Source of the DNA: a virus
DNA length: 64,000 nt
Reading direction: 5' to 3' (one strand)
Virus record (IMG/VR): IMGVR_UViG_3300046542_000227
Span: 124,001 to 188,000 of that record
Part shown: one piece after another, positions 43,079 through 51,451 of the stretch
Layout: every line of letters begins with the position of its first letter
Position numbering within the stretch: position 1 is the stretch's first letter
Translations under genes and position numbers: made by a program
Notes under the pieces: model-generated
What the model was told of the DNA's origin: nothing
The model's database searches: none
What the model saw: the letters and a program-made list of their open reading frames with translations, nothing else

Positions 43079-44313
43079 TAGCGTTTGGTGTAGTAATCTT
43101 TCGTCATCGCACGCAGCACGATATACAGAAGGGTCCCGGTTCGCACAGCTGCGATCTGGGCCTCGTATTTATTCCGTCCCGTGGCTTGACGCACCAGCTT
43201 CTCAGCTTCAGTACGCAACAGCATTACCGATGGGTCGGTGGAACGCGAGGCTGTCAACAGTGCTTTGAGTTTGGCGATGTTGGTAGCAAGGTCATTACGC
43301 TGAACCGAAGGTAGACGGTTTACATAAAGGTGATCGAAGGAGTAGAGCAGCACTTCCTTAACGATCTCTTGCAGGTAGTTCTGATGCGGGGCGAAGTAGT
43401 TGTTCGACATGTAACGCAGTGTCGTAACCAACAATGGCTTCGGCATCGTGTTCATACCCGACGCTACGACGTCTACAAGCTCGTCTCGGATGAAGTTGCG
43501 CTCAGATGGGATAATGTCATTGATGTACCGCATAAACGACGCATAGCCGTTCTTACGGTCTTTGAGCACCATCTCACCATCAGCGTTGATCGTGGTATCT
43601 GACGTGGTCTTCACTCGCACGCCAGTGTCACTGAAGTGTTTGTGGATCGCGTAGATCTTCTTGATCAATTCACGGATACGAGATTGGGTATCGGTAACCG
43701 TACGGATCAACATGCCGTCTGGCTGGAAGTCCTGCAGGCAACGATAGTAGATCGACTTGGCCGACACAATGTCTTCAGCACGAGCACGGATCAAATCACG
43801 CCACGAACCATAACGACGAATGTCGAAACGACCGTTGAGGGCGAGGTAGGTCGCTGTCGCAACCTCTTTGTCTGCTGGGTACTGGAACCGCTTCACCAAC
43901 AACGAGGTGATAAAGCGATAGTGTAGAACCATGTACGCATGCACCATAGCCTCATGGCGCAACGATTGGGCAACACCCGTGGCTTTCATCAACCGATGGA
44001 CGATGTAGGCTGGTGTGTAGTTGAAGGCGTCACTCATGACGTTGAATTCATGGTTGATCGCATCGATCTTACGGAAGTCCGCAAGAAACAGATCTTCGTC
44101 GACTTCCAGTACGTCTTCGTACCAGCTGTCTCGGTCACTGTCAAAGAATTTGACGGGGTTAACCCCCAGGAGAACACCACCAAAGAAAGCAGAGTGGTCT
44201 TCATTACGGTTCATGAAACGGATGGAGTACTGAATCACCCGCTTACAGAACTCGGCATCGAATTTAACGTGATCGAATTGACGATCAAATACCTCTTTAA
44301 TCGTAACGCCCAT
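43078..44313 (-). CDS. Hypothetical, possibly virion protein, 411 residues
   Basis: Helical and rich in Arg, Tyr and His, with no membrane span or enzyme motif. It is a single-gene leftward unit with a TATG-class element upstream, like the other leftward virion genes, so a late or structural role is inferred from context only. Confidence 0.75.
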   Translation of the reverse strand: MGVTIKEVFDRQFDHVKFDAEFCKRVIQYSIRFMNRNEDHSAFFGGVLLGVNPVKFFDSDRDSWYEDVLEVDEDLFLADFRKIDAINHEFNVMSDAFNYTPAYIVHRLMKATGVAQSLRHEAMVHAYMVLHYRFITSLLVKRFQYPADKEVATATYLALNGRFDIRRYGSWRDLIRARAEDIVSAKSIYYRCLQDFQPDGMLIRTVTDTQSRIRELIKKIYAIHKHFSDTGVRVKTTSDTTINADGEMVLKDRKNGYASFMRYINDIIPSERNFIRDELVDVVASGMNTMPKPLLVTTLRYMSNNYFAPHQNYLQEIVKEVLLYSFDHLYVNRLPSVQRNDLATNIAKLKALLTASRSTDPSVMLLRTEAEKLVRQATGRNKYEAQIAAVRTGTLLYIVLRAMTKDYYTKR

Positions 44314-44330
44314 GTCCCTGTACCGGTTGG

Positions 44331-44353
44331 GTTAAAAGTTCACAAGATTGAGC
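44331..44353 (-). promoter_or_regulatory. TATG-class late promoter candidate
   Basis: On the minus strand CTCAATCTTGTGAACTTTTAAC, alignable to the repeated elements at 37710 and 38803 with one gap, and to the one before terL. Confidence 0.4.
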
Positions 44354-44374
44354 AGTCTCAAAAACAATACAAAC

Positions 44375-44394
44375 CTAGATTATCCTCATGTTAA
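44375..44394 (+). promoter_or_regulatory. Degenerate early promoter element
   Basis: CTAGATTAT-N6-GTTAA keeps the spacing of the eight clear copies but has several mismatches. 23 bases before the start at 44418. Confidence 0.35.
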
Positions 44395-44417
44395 ACAATC
44401 CACGCGAGGGCTTGATT

Positions 44418-44678
44418 ATGGATCTCTTCGATCTGGAACGTGAAGTAGCTGAACAAGAGAATGTACGCATTGCATTCATCCACCCCGAAAAGGACTTGGT
44501 GTTGACCAATTCCTATCGAACCCTGCATCCAGTTGCCTTGCCCGATGGCGCTGACGACAGCATGTTGGTAGACCGTGTTATTGACGTGGTGGGTCACGGT
44601 CGTCCATTCATGCTGTTGCTGGAAAACGAAGCCACTGTCTTCAATACCAAAACAGCACCACAAAAACAACTCAACTAA
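44418..44678 (+). CDS. Small hypothetical protein, 86 residues
   Basis: The ATG at 44418 with GAGGG seven bases upstream is chosen over 44388. A small alpha/beta acidic protein with no recognised motif. It precedes the queC-like gene by 13 bases and is probably cotranscribed. Confidence 0.7.
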   Translation: MDLFDLEREVAEQENVRIAFIHPEKDLVLTNSYRTLHPVALPDGADDSMLVDRVIDVVGHGRPFMLLLENEATVFNTKTAPQKQLN

Positions 44679-44691
44679 GTAAGGGTTTCAC

Positions 44692-45459
44692 ATGGCTGAT
44701 AGCAAGCGGATTTTGATTCCATGGTCGGGTGGTGCCGACTCTACGTTGTTGATCGCCGAAGCACTACGTGCCAAAGATCGCATTTGGTACTGTACCTTCG
44801 AAGCGGGCCAACCTAATACCCAGATCATGGCAGAAGCAGTAGCTCGGGAAAAGTTAGAGGAACGGCTCAAGCGGCGTTTCGCTGAAGCGCCAGAGATGCA
44901 CCTACACCGGAGCAAACTGGTGTTGGATACCAGCGGTACCAACTTGCCGATGAAACAGCTTCCAGCATGGTTCATGCACTTGATCACCATGGTTGCTGAC
45001 AAAAGTGGTCAGTTCTATTTCGATGAGATCCATCTGGGTTACTTGCTCAACGATGATGCTGCCTATTCGCTTAGCAATTTGAAGTTAGCTTGGCACCACA
45101 TGTGTCTGGCTGTCTACGGGATTGACCGTGATCCACCGAAGCTGATGTTCCCATTGCTGCGTTATCGCAAAGGGCAAGTGTTGGCTGAGTTAACTCAATT
45201 GGGTCTGATCGACCTGATTTCGATCTGTGAGCTACCCCAGCTCTATGACGACGGTTGGCGTCAGTGTAACGAATGTCCATCCTGCCATAAACACAACACC
45301 GCCAAGGCCGTAGACGATCTGCACAATGGCATGCGCTGGCGTGGTGACTTGTTGGTTGATTACGATCACCGTACTAAACCGAATCCTGAACTGGTTGATG
45401 AAAGTCAACTTACCGAATACCCACTCGAAAAGGAAGCTACCTGTGAACAAACGTCTTAA
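44692..45459 (+). CDS. queC: QueC-like 7-cyano-7-deazaguanine synthase (PP-loop ATPase)
   Basis: SGGADST at residues 12-18 is the ATP-pyrophosphatase P-loop. Near the C-terminus C-x12-C-x2-C-x2-C (CNECPSC) matches the four-cysteine zinc site of QueC. QueC converts 7-carboxy-7-deazaguanine to preQ0 with ATP and ammonia, for queuosine or, in some phages, deazaguanine in DNA that resists restriction. The length (255) is slightly above bacterial QueC. QueD, QueE, FolE or DpdA are not visible here. The next gene overlaps by 17 bases. Confidence 0.8.
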   Translation: MADSKRILIPWSGGADSTLLIAEALRAKDRIWYCTFEAGQPNTQIMAEAVAREKLEERLKRRFAEAPEMHLHRSKLVLDTSGTNLPMKQLPAWFMHLITMVADKSGQFYFDEIHLGYLLNDDAAYSLSNLKLAWHHMCLAVYGIDRDPPKLMFPLLRYRKGQVLAELTQLGLIDLISICELPQLYDDGWRQCNECPSCHKHNTAKAVDDLHNGMRWRGDLLVDYDHRTKPNPELVDESQLTEYPLEKEATCEQTS

Positions 45460-46213
45460 CGTAATGACCACCCTGGGCCAACTGCTGTCGATGCATATCG
45501 CTGACTACGCACGTGGTCGTGCTGGCCGCGCCCCCAAGCTGTCGATCCATGGCAAGCAGCAGAACATCAAGATGCAGTTCCAGATCCATGAGAAAGTCGT
45601 GGGTGAGTTGGTACTGGTCTGCCCGAAGAACGACCCGGATCCAGAGAACTACGTCGGCCGCTTCGGGAACTGGGATGTGACGCTGCCTGAGACCGAGGAC
45701 TGGGCACATGCGATCCGTAAGCTGCCACATGCCAAGCGTCAGGAACAGCGTGACTACTGGGCAGCTATGGACATCCTGTACATGATGGCCATGGTGGGCT
45801 TTAAGGTCGTTACCTTCGACGGTAAGAACAGTCACATCCATGCGGCTGGTGTATTGGCACCGGGTGGCGCTGAAGGCTATGGTCGTTTCCATTTCAACTT
45901 CAACGTAACTACGGCGTATGACTCACACCGCAACTTCTACGGTCAACACGGTGGTGCAATGCCTGTCCTACCGGATCACCTGAAGACGGATGAAGACCGT
46001 CAGGCTGAGATCAGTGCGGCGCTGCAGGATCCATCGACAGAAGTCGTACGAGTTGTACCTGGTGTTGAAGCTATTCACACCATCCGTGGTCGTGAGACCG
46101 GTGTGGTAACATTCGGCGCAATGGACCAGGTGACGCCTGAAGAAGCAATCCAGATCCAACAGGCGATTGCCACCGGTGGTTCTTATGAGGGTACCAAGAA
46201 TGAACCAGCCTGA
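45443..46213 (+). CDS. Hypothetical protein, 256 residues
   Basis: The GTG at 45443 has AGGA eight bases upstream within the end of the queC-like gene; the ATG at 45464 lacks a site. Residues 1-30 are basic. The middle has strands and FDGKNSHIHAAG. The C-terminal third is acidic with a TPEEAIQIQQAIATGG helix. No family recognised. Tight overlap with queC suggests a linked role. Confidence 0.75.
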   Translation: MNKRLNVMTTLGQLLSMHIADYARGRAGRAPKLSIHGKQQNIKMQFQIHEKVVGELVLVCPKNDPDPENYVGRFGNWDVTLPETEDWAHAIRKLPHAKRQEQRDYWAAMDILYMMAMVGFKVVTFDGKNSHIHAAGVLAPGGAEGYGRFHFNFNVTTAYDSHRNFYGQHGGAMPVLPDHLKTDEDRQAEISAALQDPSTEVVRVVPGVEAIHTIRGRETGVVTFGAMDQVTPEEAIQIQQAIATGGSYEGTKNEPA

Positions 46214-46619
46214 TCCATGCCAACTCACCAGAGCGCATCTCGACCAGTTCATGGACAAGCTGGCTGCACGTGCTCCATTCCGTAAAAGCATTGTGGTACC
46301 ACGTGACGATGGTCGTCGCGGTAAGGTGTTCCGCACCCAATGCGATGGCATCGAGATGGTGATGCCCTTACCACCAGGTGAGTACGTGGAACAACCGCCC
46401 GAATGGCAAGGATCAGTACCGCATCCAAAGGCTATGTACTACGACCCGCGATCGTTCGGTACTGCGCCGTACGAACCTGACCTAATCAGTCATATCGACG
46501 TGGTCGATGCGGCTGGTAACCGGGTAGATGTTGCTGCTGTACCGCAGCGCTATTTGATTGCCGAGTTCGAATCCGCGCCGCGCGCCGCGTCCGAAGTTTT
46601 GGCTAAGGGCGATGAGTAG
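46200..46619 (+). CDS. Hypothetical protein, 139 residues
   Basis: The ATG at 46200 with GAGGGT upstream overlaps the previous gene by 14 bases. Proline-rich, beta, soluble. No recognised motif. It ends the 44418-46619 unit, followed by a 416-base gene-free stretch. Confidence 0.75.
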   Translation: MNQPDPCQLTRAHLDQFMDKLAARAPFRKSIVVPRDDGRRGKVFRTQCDGIEMVMPLPPGEYVEQPPEWQGSVPHPKAMYYDPRSFGTAPYEPDLISHIDVVDAAGNRVDVAAVPQRYLIAEFESAPRAASEVLAKGDE

Positions 46620-46634
46620 CGCTTCGCTAATGTG

Positions 46635-46955
46635 AGTGTTTCCTTAAACACTTATCCATTACCAAGGGTTTCTGTTCTTTAGGGATTGACAGAATAAAGA
46701 CAGAGGGGGTAAACCCCTCTGATCTTATTTTGTTTTTTGATTTAAAGAGAAAATAAAAATACTAGATATATAGATTAATTGGGGGAGGGAGCCGGTTAGG
46801 CGACCGACTCCCAATTAATATCCTTATTCTTTAGTAATAACCCCCCTCCCCCTGTTTGGGGGGTCTTATTCCGTGTTGGGGTAAATCCACGAGTGAGTGA
46901 CAAAACACTCACCGTGTTAATCTCATACGGCAAAAAACCCTTCCCGAAGGAAGGG
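46635..46955. other. Gene-free stretch carrying six hairpins
   Basis: Bases 46620-47035 hold no gene. Hairpins: AGTGTTT-CCTT-AAACACT (46635-46652); CAGAGGGG/CCCCTCTG (46701-46721, with a T-rich tail); a 46-base dyad at 46774-46819 with arms ATTAATT...GGGAG-c-CGGT mirrored; ACCCCCC/GGGGGGT (46840-46864); GTGAGTG-acaaaa-CACTCAC (46893-46912); and CCCTTCC-CGAA-GGAAGGG (46938-46955). An AT-rich run lies at 46738-46780. It could be stacked terminators, a transcribed structured RNA, or a replication or packaging locus. Confidence 0.6.
46701..46738 (+). terminator. Terminator of the queC unit
   Basis: CAGAGGGG-GTAAA-CCCCTCTG followed by ATCTTATTTTGTTTTTT. The bases before it (ATTGACAGAATAAA) resemble TGACAGAATAAA at 55109. 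Confidence 0.75.
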
Positions 46956-47035
46956 CTAGCTTTCGCTACAGATGGGTGCCCTGACAAATGGATACCCGAT
47001 TCCCAACCAAAGGAACATATCATTAAGGATTCGCT

Positions 47036-48025
47036 ATGCAAACGTGTGTTGTAGCCATCGTGGGTTTGGAGTTCACCGATAACTTCCGTCATCTGCCGCC
47101 AGTATTCGAAAAGCAACTCGGTGACGAAGACGTGCGCTTTCTGATCCACTCGACTCCGGTGACAGAACAACACAACGGTCGCTTGGTGTGCAACTACGAT
47201 CTACTGCTGGACGTGGGTTATGAAACCGCTCATCCGAAAGCGGACTACGTTTCCAAACGTTTGAGCAAGACCGATCAAGCCATTGAACTGGCGAGCATCG
47301 CTGCTGAGATCGGTGCACGGCATTTCGTTCCAGTTCCGGTACTGAGCAAGAAACCCAACCCGACCAATATCTACGACATGCTGCACATGCCACCGCTGGT
47401 GCTCATCAAGCCAACCGATGGGGCACGTGGTGTGGGACACATTGTGTTCGATAACACCAAAGCGAGTATGTTCAGGTTCTTGAACGAGTTGCGTAACCGT
47501 AGCCCAGAAGGTACGGTTGAGGAAGTCTTGGCCAAATACGCTGACGCCATCGAGCTCCACAATGGAACCTCGAACTATCCTGGCGAAGCGGCCTACATGT
47601 TGACCAGCCAATCGCTGATGGTCACTGGCTTGATCCGTGGCATCACCCAAGAAGTTCGTGTGGTTACCAATGCACATAGCGAAGCGACGTTGGTCAAAGT
47701 ACGTGAGCGTAAGAGCAACGTAGATCCAGCGTACGACAAGCAAGGTAAGTACGAACAAGCCACCGGCGCTAATCGTGATAACGACAGCCTGTACTACGAC
47801 CTCGATAGCGTGATTGCTAACGTCGATGTGTTGGCTGAAGTCAAAGCAATGCTCAAGCGACTGCCACCTCTGAACTCGGTGGACCTGTTCTTCAATGAGC
47901 GGGGTTGGGGTATCTTCGAATACTGCAACCAGTTTGGTACCGAAGCCTTCGAGATCGATGACTCGGTCAATCTACACACCAACCTGTTGGCGTCATTGTA
48001 CCTGAAGAAATTCAAACCAGAATAA
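47036..48025 (+). CDS. ATP-grasp-like protein, 329 residues
   Basis: PPLVLIKPTDGARGVGHIVFD (about residues 119-139) is the lysine strand and flexible glycine loop of an ATP-grasp domain. NSVDLFFNERGWGIFEYCNQFG near residues 280-300 resembles the final Mg-ATP site (acidic residue, then E and N). ATP-grasp enzymes ligate a carboxylate to an amine or thiol; the substrate is unknown. It is preceded by the hairpin-rich stretch and by AAGGA. Confidence 0.7.
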   Translation: MQTCVVAIVGLEFTDNFRHLPPVFEKQLGDEDVRFLIHSTPVTEQHNGRLVCNYDLLLDVGYETAHPKADYVSKRLSKTDQAIELASIAAEIGARHFVPVPVLSKKPNPTNIYDMLHMPPLVLIKPTDGARGVGHIVFDNTKASMFRFLNELRNRSPEGTVEEVLAKYADAIELHNGTSNYPGEAAYMLTSQSLMVTGLIRGITQEVRVVTNAHSEATLVKVRERKSNVDPAYDKQGKYEQATGANRDNDSLYYDLDSVIANVDVLAEVKAMLKRLPPLNSVDLFFNERGWGIFEYCNQFGTEAFEIDDSVNLHTNLLASLYLKKFKPE

Positions 48026-48028
48026 GAA

Positions 48029-48048
48029 CTATATCACTGACCTGAATA
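48029..48048 (+). promoter_or_regulatory. phiKZ-type early promoter element before the phuZ unit
   Basis: CTATATCAC-N6-GAATA starting three bases after the preceding stop; 51 bases before the start at 48100. Confidence 0.7.
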
Positions 48049-48099
48049 ATCCTACGCTAGGGACATAGCGAATAACTTTCCAACAACGGGACTTTACTC

Positions 48100-48456
48100 A
48101 TGCAGCAAAAATCCGAATTCCCTTTCGACGACCTTACCATGGAATCCGAACACGAAGTCTCGCGGGTCATCCGCTACTTCACGCTTCCCGGCATTGAACG
48201 TTGGGATGATCCCCAAACGGTCGAACACCACCTGCAGCAAACCAGCGGTGACTTCGCCTTGTTCTTCGCTACAGACGAACACCGGATCCCACGCATTGTC
48301 GTGGTCTTCGAAACCGGCTTCACTTTCAACTTCTACCTGTACCAAGTTGGTATCTCGCAGGATGATGCCGTGCGCTTGTTTAACGAGTTCATCGAAAAGA
48401 ACACCGATGCCGTTTGCGAGTTCATGCTCGAACATCCCCTGTGGTTGGCCGCTTAA
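48100..48456 (+). CDS. Hypothetical protein cotranscribed with phuZ, 118 residues
   Basis: Acidic alpha/beta protein (TFNFYLYQVGISQDDAVRLF) without recognised domain. It shares the early-type promoter at 48029 with the tubulin gene 27 bases downstream, so it may be a partner or regulator of that protein. Confidence 0.8.
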   Translation: MQQKSEFPFDDLTMESEHEVSRVIRYFTLPGIERWDDPQTVEHHLQQTSGDFALFFATDEHRIPRIVVVFETGFTFNFYLYQVGISQDDAVRLFNEFIEKNTDAVCEFMLEHPLWLAA

Positions 48457-48483
48457 TCCCCCTTTTCTACCTGGAGTAAAACC

Positions 48484-49482
48484 ATGCAACAAGCACAATT
48501 GCCAGCAGTACCAAAACTCGCCATCTTCTGTGCCGGTGCTTTCGGTATCACCACGGGCCTGCGTCAGCCTCAGAATGCTGATACCCGGGTTACCTACATC
48601 GACACCAGCGAAGCCAACCTGACCAGCGACATCGACGACGCCAAGTGCTACCGCATTCCAATGCCACCGGAAGCCGATGGTCGTGTAGTACGTGGCGGTG
48701 GTGGTCAAGATCGTCGCCGTACGGCCAAAGCGGCAATGCCACACATCGCTCCGATCCTGGAGCGTTTCGTGCCTGGCGCATTCAACCTGCTGGTGTTCTC
48801 GTGCTCGGGTGCATCCGGTTCGGTTATCTGCTCGTTGCTGGCTCGTCAACTGTCGGCCGCTGACCACAGCTTCCTGCTGCTGTGCGTTGGCGAAACCACC
48901 ACCACGAAATACCTGACCAACACCCGGGATACCTGGAAAGGTCTGGAGAACATGGCGCTGTCGACTGGCCGCCCATTCGTGATGTCCTACCACCACAACC
49001 GTCAAGGCGTGCCACAATCGGCCGTGGACCAAGATGTCGACTTCGTGATCGAAGCCGTCACCGCCCTGACCTGCCAGTTCAACAAAGACCTGGACGCCAG
49101 CGACATCCACAACGCCCTGAACTTCAACAACGTGACCTCGGTGCCACCACAACTGGCCACCATCTCGATCAGCGACAATCGCAAGACTGCCGCCGCCGTC
49201 ATGGAACCGATCACCCAACTGTCGCTCTACTGCGATCGCGACGAAGCCAGCGTCATCGGCACGCCGCATTACAGCAAGTTCGGCTACCCACAAGAACCAC
49301 TGGTCAGCGCTTTCGATCAGCTGCACTTCATCGTCAACACCATCTCGGTCGACGAGATCAGCAAAGATCTGCGTGAAGCCGAAACCGTGCAACAACAAGC
49401 TCACGGCAACTATCGCAAGCGCGCTGCGCTGGTGAATGTCCGTGATGACGAAGTGACCGCCGACGGCCTGGTTCTGTCTTAA
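48484..49482 (+). CDS. phuZ: PhuZ-like phage tubulin
   Basis: 332 residues with the tubulin/FtsZ order. An N-terminal strand and glycine loop (IFCAGAFG) are followed by IDTSEANL. The G-box appears as FSCSGASGS (108-113, in place of GGGTGSG). The T7 catalytic loop DLDASDI around residues 202-208 keeps two aspartates (compare D-F-A-D in FtsZ). PhuZ builds a bipolar spindle that centres and rotates the phage nucleus and carries capsids. GGAG lies before the ATG. Codons are C-ended as in highly expressed genes. C-terminal charged helices (SKDLREAETVQQQ) suit the PhuZ tail contact. Confidence 0.85.
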   Translation: MQQAQLPAVPKLAIFCAGAFGITTGLRQPQNADTRVTYIDTSEANLTSDIDDAKCYRIPMPPEADGRVVRGGGGQDRRRTAKAAMPHIAPILERFVPGAFNLLVFSCSGASGSVICSLLARQLSAADHSFLLLCVGETTTTKYLTNTRDTWKGLENMALSTGRPFVMSYHHNRQGVPQSAVDQDVDFVIEAVTALTCQFNKDLDASDIHNALNFNNVTSVPPQLATISISDNRKTAAAVMEPITQLSLYCDRDEASVIGTPHYSKFGYPQEPLVSAFDQLHFIVNTISVDEISKDLREAETVQQQAHGNYRKRAALVNVRDDEVTADGLVLS

Positions 49483-49495
49483 GTCACACGCCTAA

Positions 49496-49525
49496 AGATG
49501 GGGTGCCTTCGGGCACCCTTATCTT
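49496..49525 (+). terminator. Terminator of the phuZ unit
   Basis: GGGTGCC-TTCG-GGCACCC followed by TTATCTT, with an outer GAT/ATC pair. Confidence 0.85.
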
Positions 49526-49603
49526 GTGGTAAATCCAATACCAAACTTTTTCTTTTTCTAATGGAGATGAAGCTATCGCATTTACACCCTGAGGAGTTAC
49601 CAG

Positions 49604-50107
49604 ATGGGGAAATCATTAACCAAGCAAATGGATGAGTTACTCGCCGATGACTTAGCGCTAGACCTCTTCCAGTTTACGGTGACCATTAAACACACATTGA
49701 AGCTTACTCGTGTGATCACGGGCTTCGTCTTTGCCTACAGTAAAGACAACCAGATCTACTACGACATGGTCCCATTGGTTTACGAACGCAATGGCATGCG
49801 AATCAAACTCCCCAAGTTTGCGATGCCCCCTGTGGTGAAGCAACGTATAGCCAAACATCAGTACCAGCGCTGGTATGTTTACAGTGACACGGTACTCTAT
49901 CCACTCCAAACGGCAAAACCCAATGTGCTCGAAGAATCCTTTATATTCACGGTAGACGATAACCCGTACTACCAAACACAAACCGCGTATCAAGAGGAAA
50001 CGATGTTCCTACGCAAGAAAGCATTGATGCATTGCCGACCCTTGAAGCCCGGATGGGGTGTTACATTGCGACGTAAACAAGTTGTAGAAAAGCTGGAACC
50101 AGCATAG
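49604..50107 (+). CDS. Hypothetical protein, 167 residues
   Basis: GAGGAG precedes the start. Basic, beta-rich, no membrane span (PKFAMPPVVKQRIAKHQYQRWYVYSD). No recognised domain. It stands alone between terminators, and the 121 bases upstream show a T-rich stretch but no clear promoter. Confidence 0.8.
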   Translation: MGKSLTKQMDELLADDLALDLFQFTVTIKHTLKLTRVITGFVFAYSKDNQIYYDMVPLVYERNGMRIKLPKFAMPPVVKQRIAKHQYQRWYVYSDTVLYPLQTAKPNVLEESFIFTVDDNPYYQTQTAYQEETMFLRKKALMHCRPLKPGWGVTLRRKQVVEKLEPA

Positions 50108-50108
50108 A

Positions 50109-50149
50109 CCCCTCCCAGTGCCGGGAGGGGCTTATGTCGTTTTTTATTT
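50109..50149. terminator. Two-way terminator
   Basis: CCCCTCCC-AGTGCC-GGGAGGGG followed by CTTATGTCGTTTTTTATT, between convergent genes. Confidence 0.9.
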
Positions 50150-50509
50150 CTGTGCTGGATCATTGGGTACGAGATAGAAGCGATAGGTCTCTTCAATCAA
50201 ACCTTCCCGTGATGGATGTGGATCCCAGTAGAGTGCATCACCTGACATCACCACACAATGGATCGATCCCCGTGGAGAAGGACCCGATGCAATACTGAGC
50301 ATGCCATCGTTGTGGGTATAACGCAGCGACAGGTGGTTATCCTCAAGCCAGTCTTCCACACGATCCCAGAACACCTCTGCCGAACAACCATCGTGATGGA
50401 AGTGCGGTACATCAGCCATCGGTCGATTCAGGTAAGTAGCAATACAAGCCTGCAGACAGTTCCCGAAGCGACCATTAGCTGGATCATGCAAGATGGACTG
50501 GTCGTGCAT
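50144..50509 (-). CDS. Papain-like cysteine peptidase fold protein, 121 residues
   Basis: GNCLQACIATYL places a cysteine (C18) at the start of a helix. SPRGSIHCVV gives H84, and WDPHPSREGL gives D96, so a Cys-His-Asp triad of the papain/C39-like type is visible. VPHF and the tryptophan helix (FWDRVEDWL) between them match a small phage and bacterial family with this layout. The activity is untested; it could cut a peptide, an amide or an isopeptide bond. The start follows the stop of the upstream gene directly. Confidence 0.8.
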   Translation of the reverse strand: MHDQSILHDPANGRFGNCLQACIATYLNRPMADVPHFHHDGCSAEVFWDRVEDWLEDNHLSLRYTHNDGMLSIASGPSPRGSIHCVVMSGDALYWDPHPSREGLIEETYRFYLVPNDPAQK

Positions 50510-51310
50510 TTAGATAGCCCCTACCATAGTGCGCAGTGTGCGACGGCGGGATTCTGGATCGTTGAAGTTCTGTGCCACGTTCTTCCACTTCTTCAGCGCC
50601 AGCTTGTAGTCTTCCAACGCGGAGGACCATTCATTGACGGCATCACCGAACACGCCGAGCTCTTGACCACCCGACAGGAACGCTTGACCGATCTTGACGC
50701 GATAGGTGTTGAAGATGTAAGCCTTGGTCGCCAGTACACAGAGTTCAGCAAAGTCCAAGATCGCTTGTGGGCGAATAAAGGTCAGCGCTTCATCGTTACC
50801 CAGACGGCAGCGCAAGAACGCAGCAGTATAAGGCAAGTAGGTGTACTTGACGATGAACGTGTTGTGGTTGATCAGGTTGATGTAGGAAGTAGCAGCTGGT
50901 GGAGTGCGCAGTGCCGAGTCGAGCACCTTACGCATTTCACCACCCATGGCCGATTCAGGGTAACGCATCACACCCGAGGCTACGCTGTAACCCAAGATGC
51001 CGAAGTGCACCGAGTAGATCTGACGGATCGGACGGTTCTGGGTGAGCTCTTCCGGGATGTGGTACATCACGGTGTATTGATCGATGTACTCGCTGGTGAC
51101 TTGACCGTCCAAAGGGATGTATGCCTCGGTGCCACCTACGATGTCCATGTCCACCAAAACCTTAGCATCGATGATCGCTTCTTGTAGGCGAGTCCGCATC
51201 GAGACCGGGCTGGAGCACATGTAAAAATCAGCCTGAGTAAAGAAGGCCTTCAAGATTTCTGGAGGGATTTCGAATTCGATGTCATCCAGAGCTTTAACCA
51301 ATGGGTTCAT
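50510..51310 (-). CDS. Hypothetical, possibly virion protein, 266 residues
   Basis: A perfect AGGAGG precedes the ATG. Mixed protein with no enzyme motif. It is on the leftward strand with a TATG element upstream (GGTATGAGGG on the minus strand around 51361), like the virion genes. No family recognised. Confidence 0.75.
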   Translation of the reverse strand: MNPLVKALDDIEFEIPPEILKAFFTQADFYMCSSPVSMRTRLQEAIIDAKVLVDMDIVGGTEAYIPLDGQVTSEYIDQYTVMYHIPEELTQNRPIRQIYSVHFGILGYSVASGVMRYPESAMGGEMRKVLDSALRTPPAATSYINLINHNTFIVKYTYLPYTAAFLRCRLGNDEALTFIRPQAILDFAELCVLATKAYIFNTYRVKIGQAFLSGGQELGVFGDAVNEWSSALEDYKLALKKWKNVAQNFNDPESRRRTLRTMVGAI

Positions 51311-51413
51311 AAAGCCTCCTAATTTGCCGTGTAAGGCGTTTTAACTAAATAAAGTACCCTCATACCTGATAGTATACTAGAGGGGGCGTATACGTGATCT
51401 AAAGGCGTTTCAG

Positions 51414-51436
51414 AACTACATCATAGACGTAGTTAA
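51414..51436 (+). promoter_or_regulatory. Degenerate early promoter element with dyad
   Basis: CTACATCAT-N6-AGTTA is one base from the CTATATCAT form in the first box and keeps the six-base spacing. AACTAC 51414-51419 and GTAGTT 51429-51434 also form a perfect inverted repeat around it. Confidence 0.4.
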
Positions 51437-51451
51437 CCTCGGGAACCACCT

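Noticed and set aside
48094-49404. 436-codon minus-strand frame opposite the tubulin unit
   Set aside because: Shadow; the plus-strand genes carry recognisable motifs, a promoter and a terminator.
49560-49634. 24-codon frame starting ATGGAGATGAAG before the 167-residue gene
   Set aside because: No ribosome site, overlaps the real start, and has no distinctive composition.
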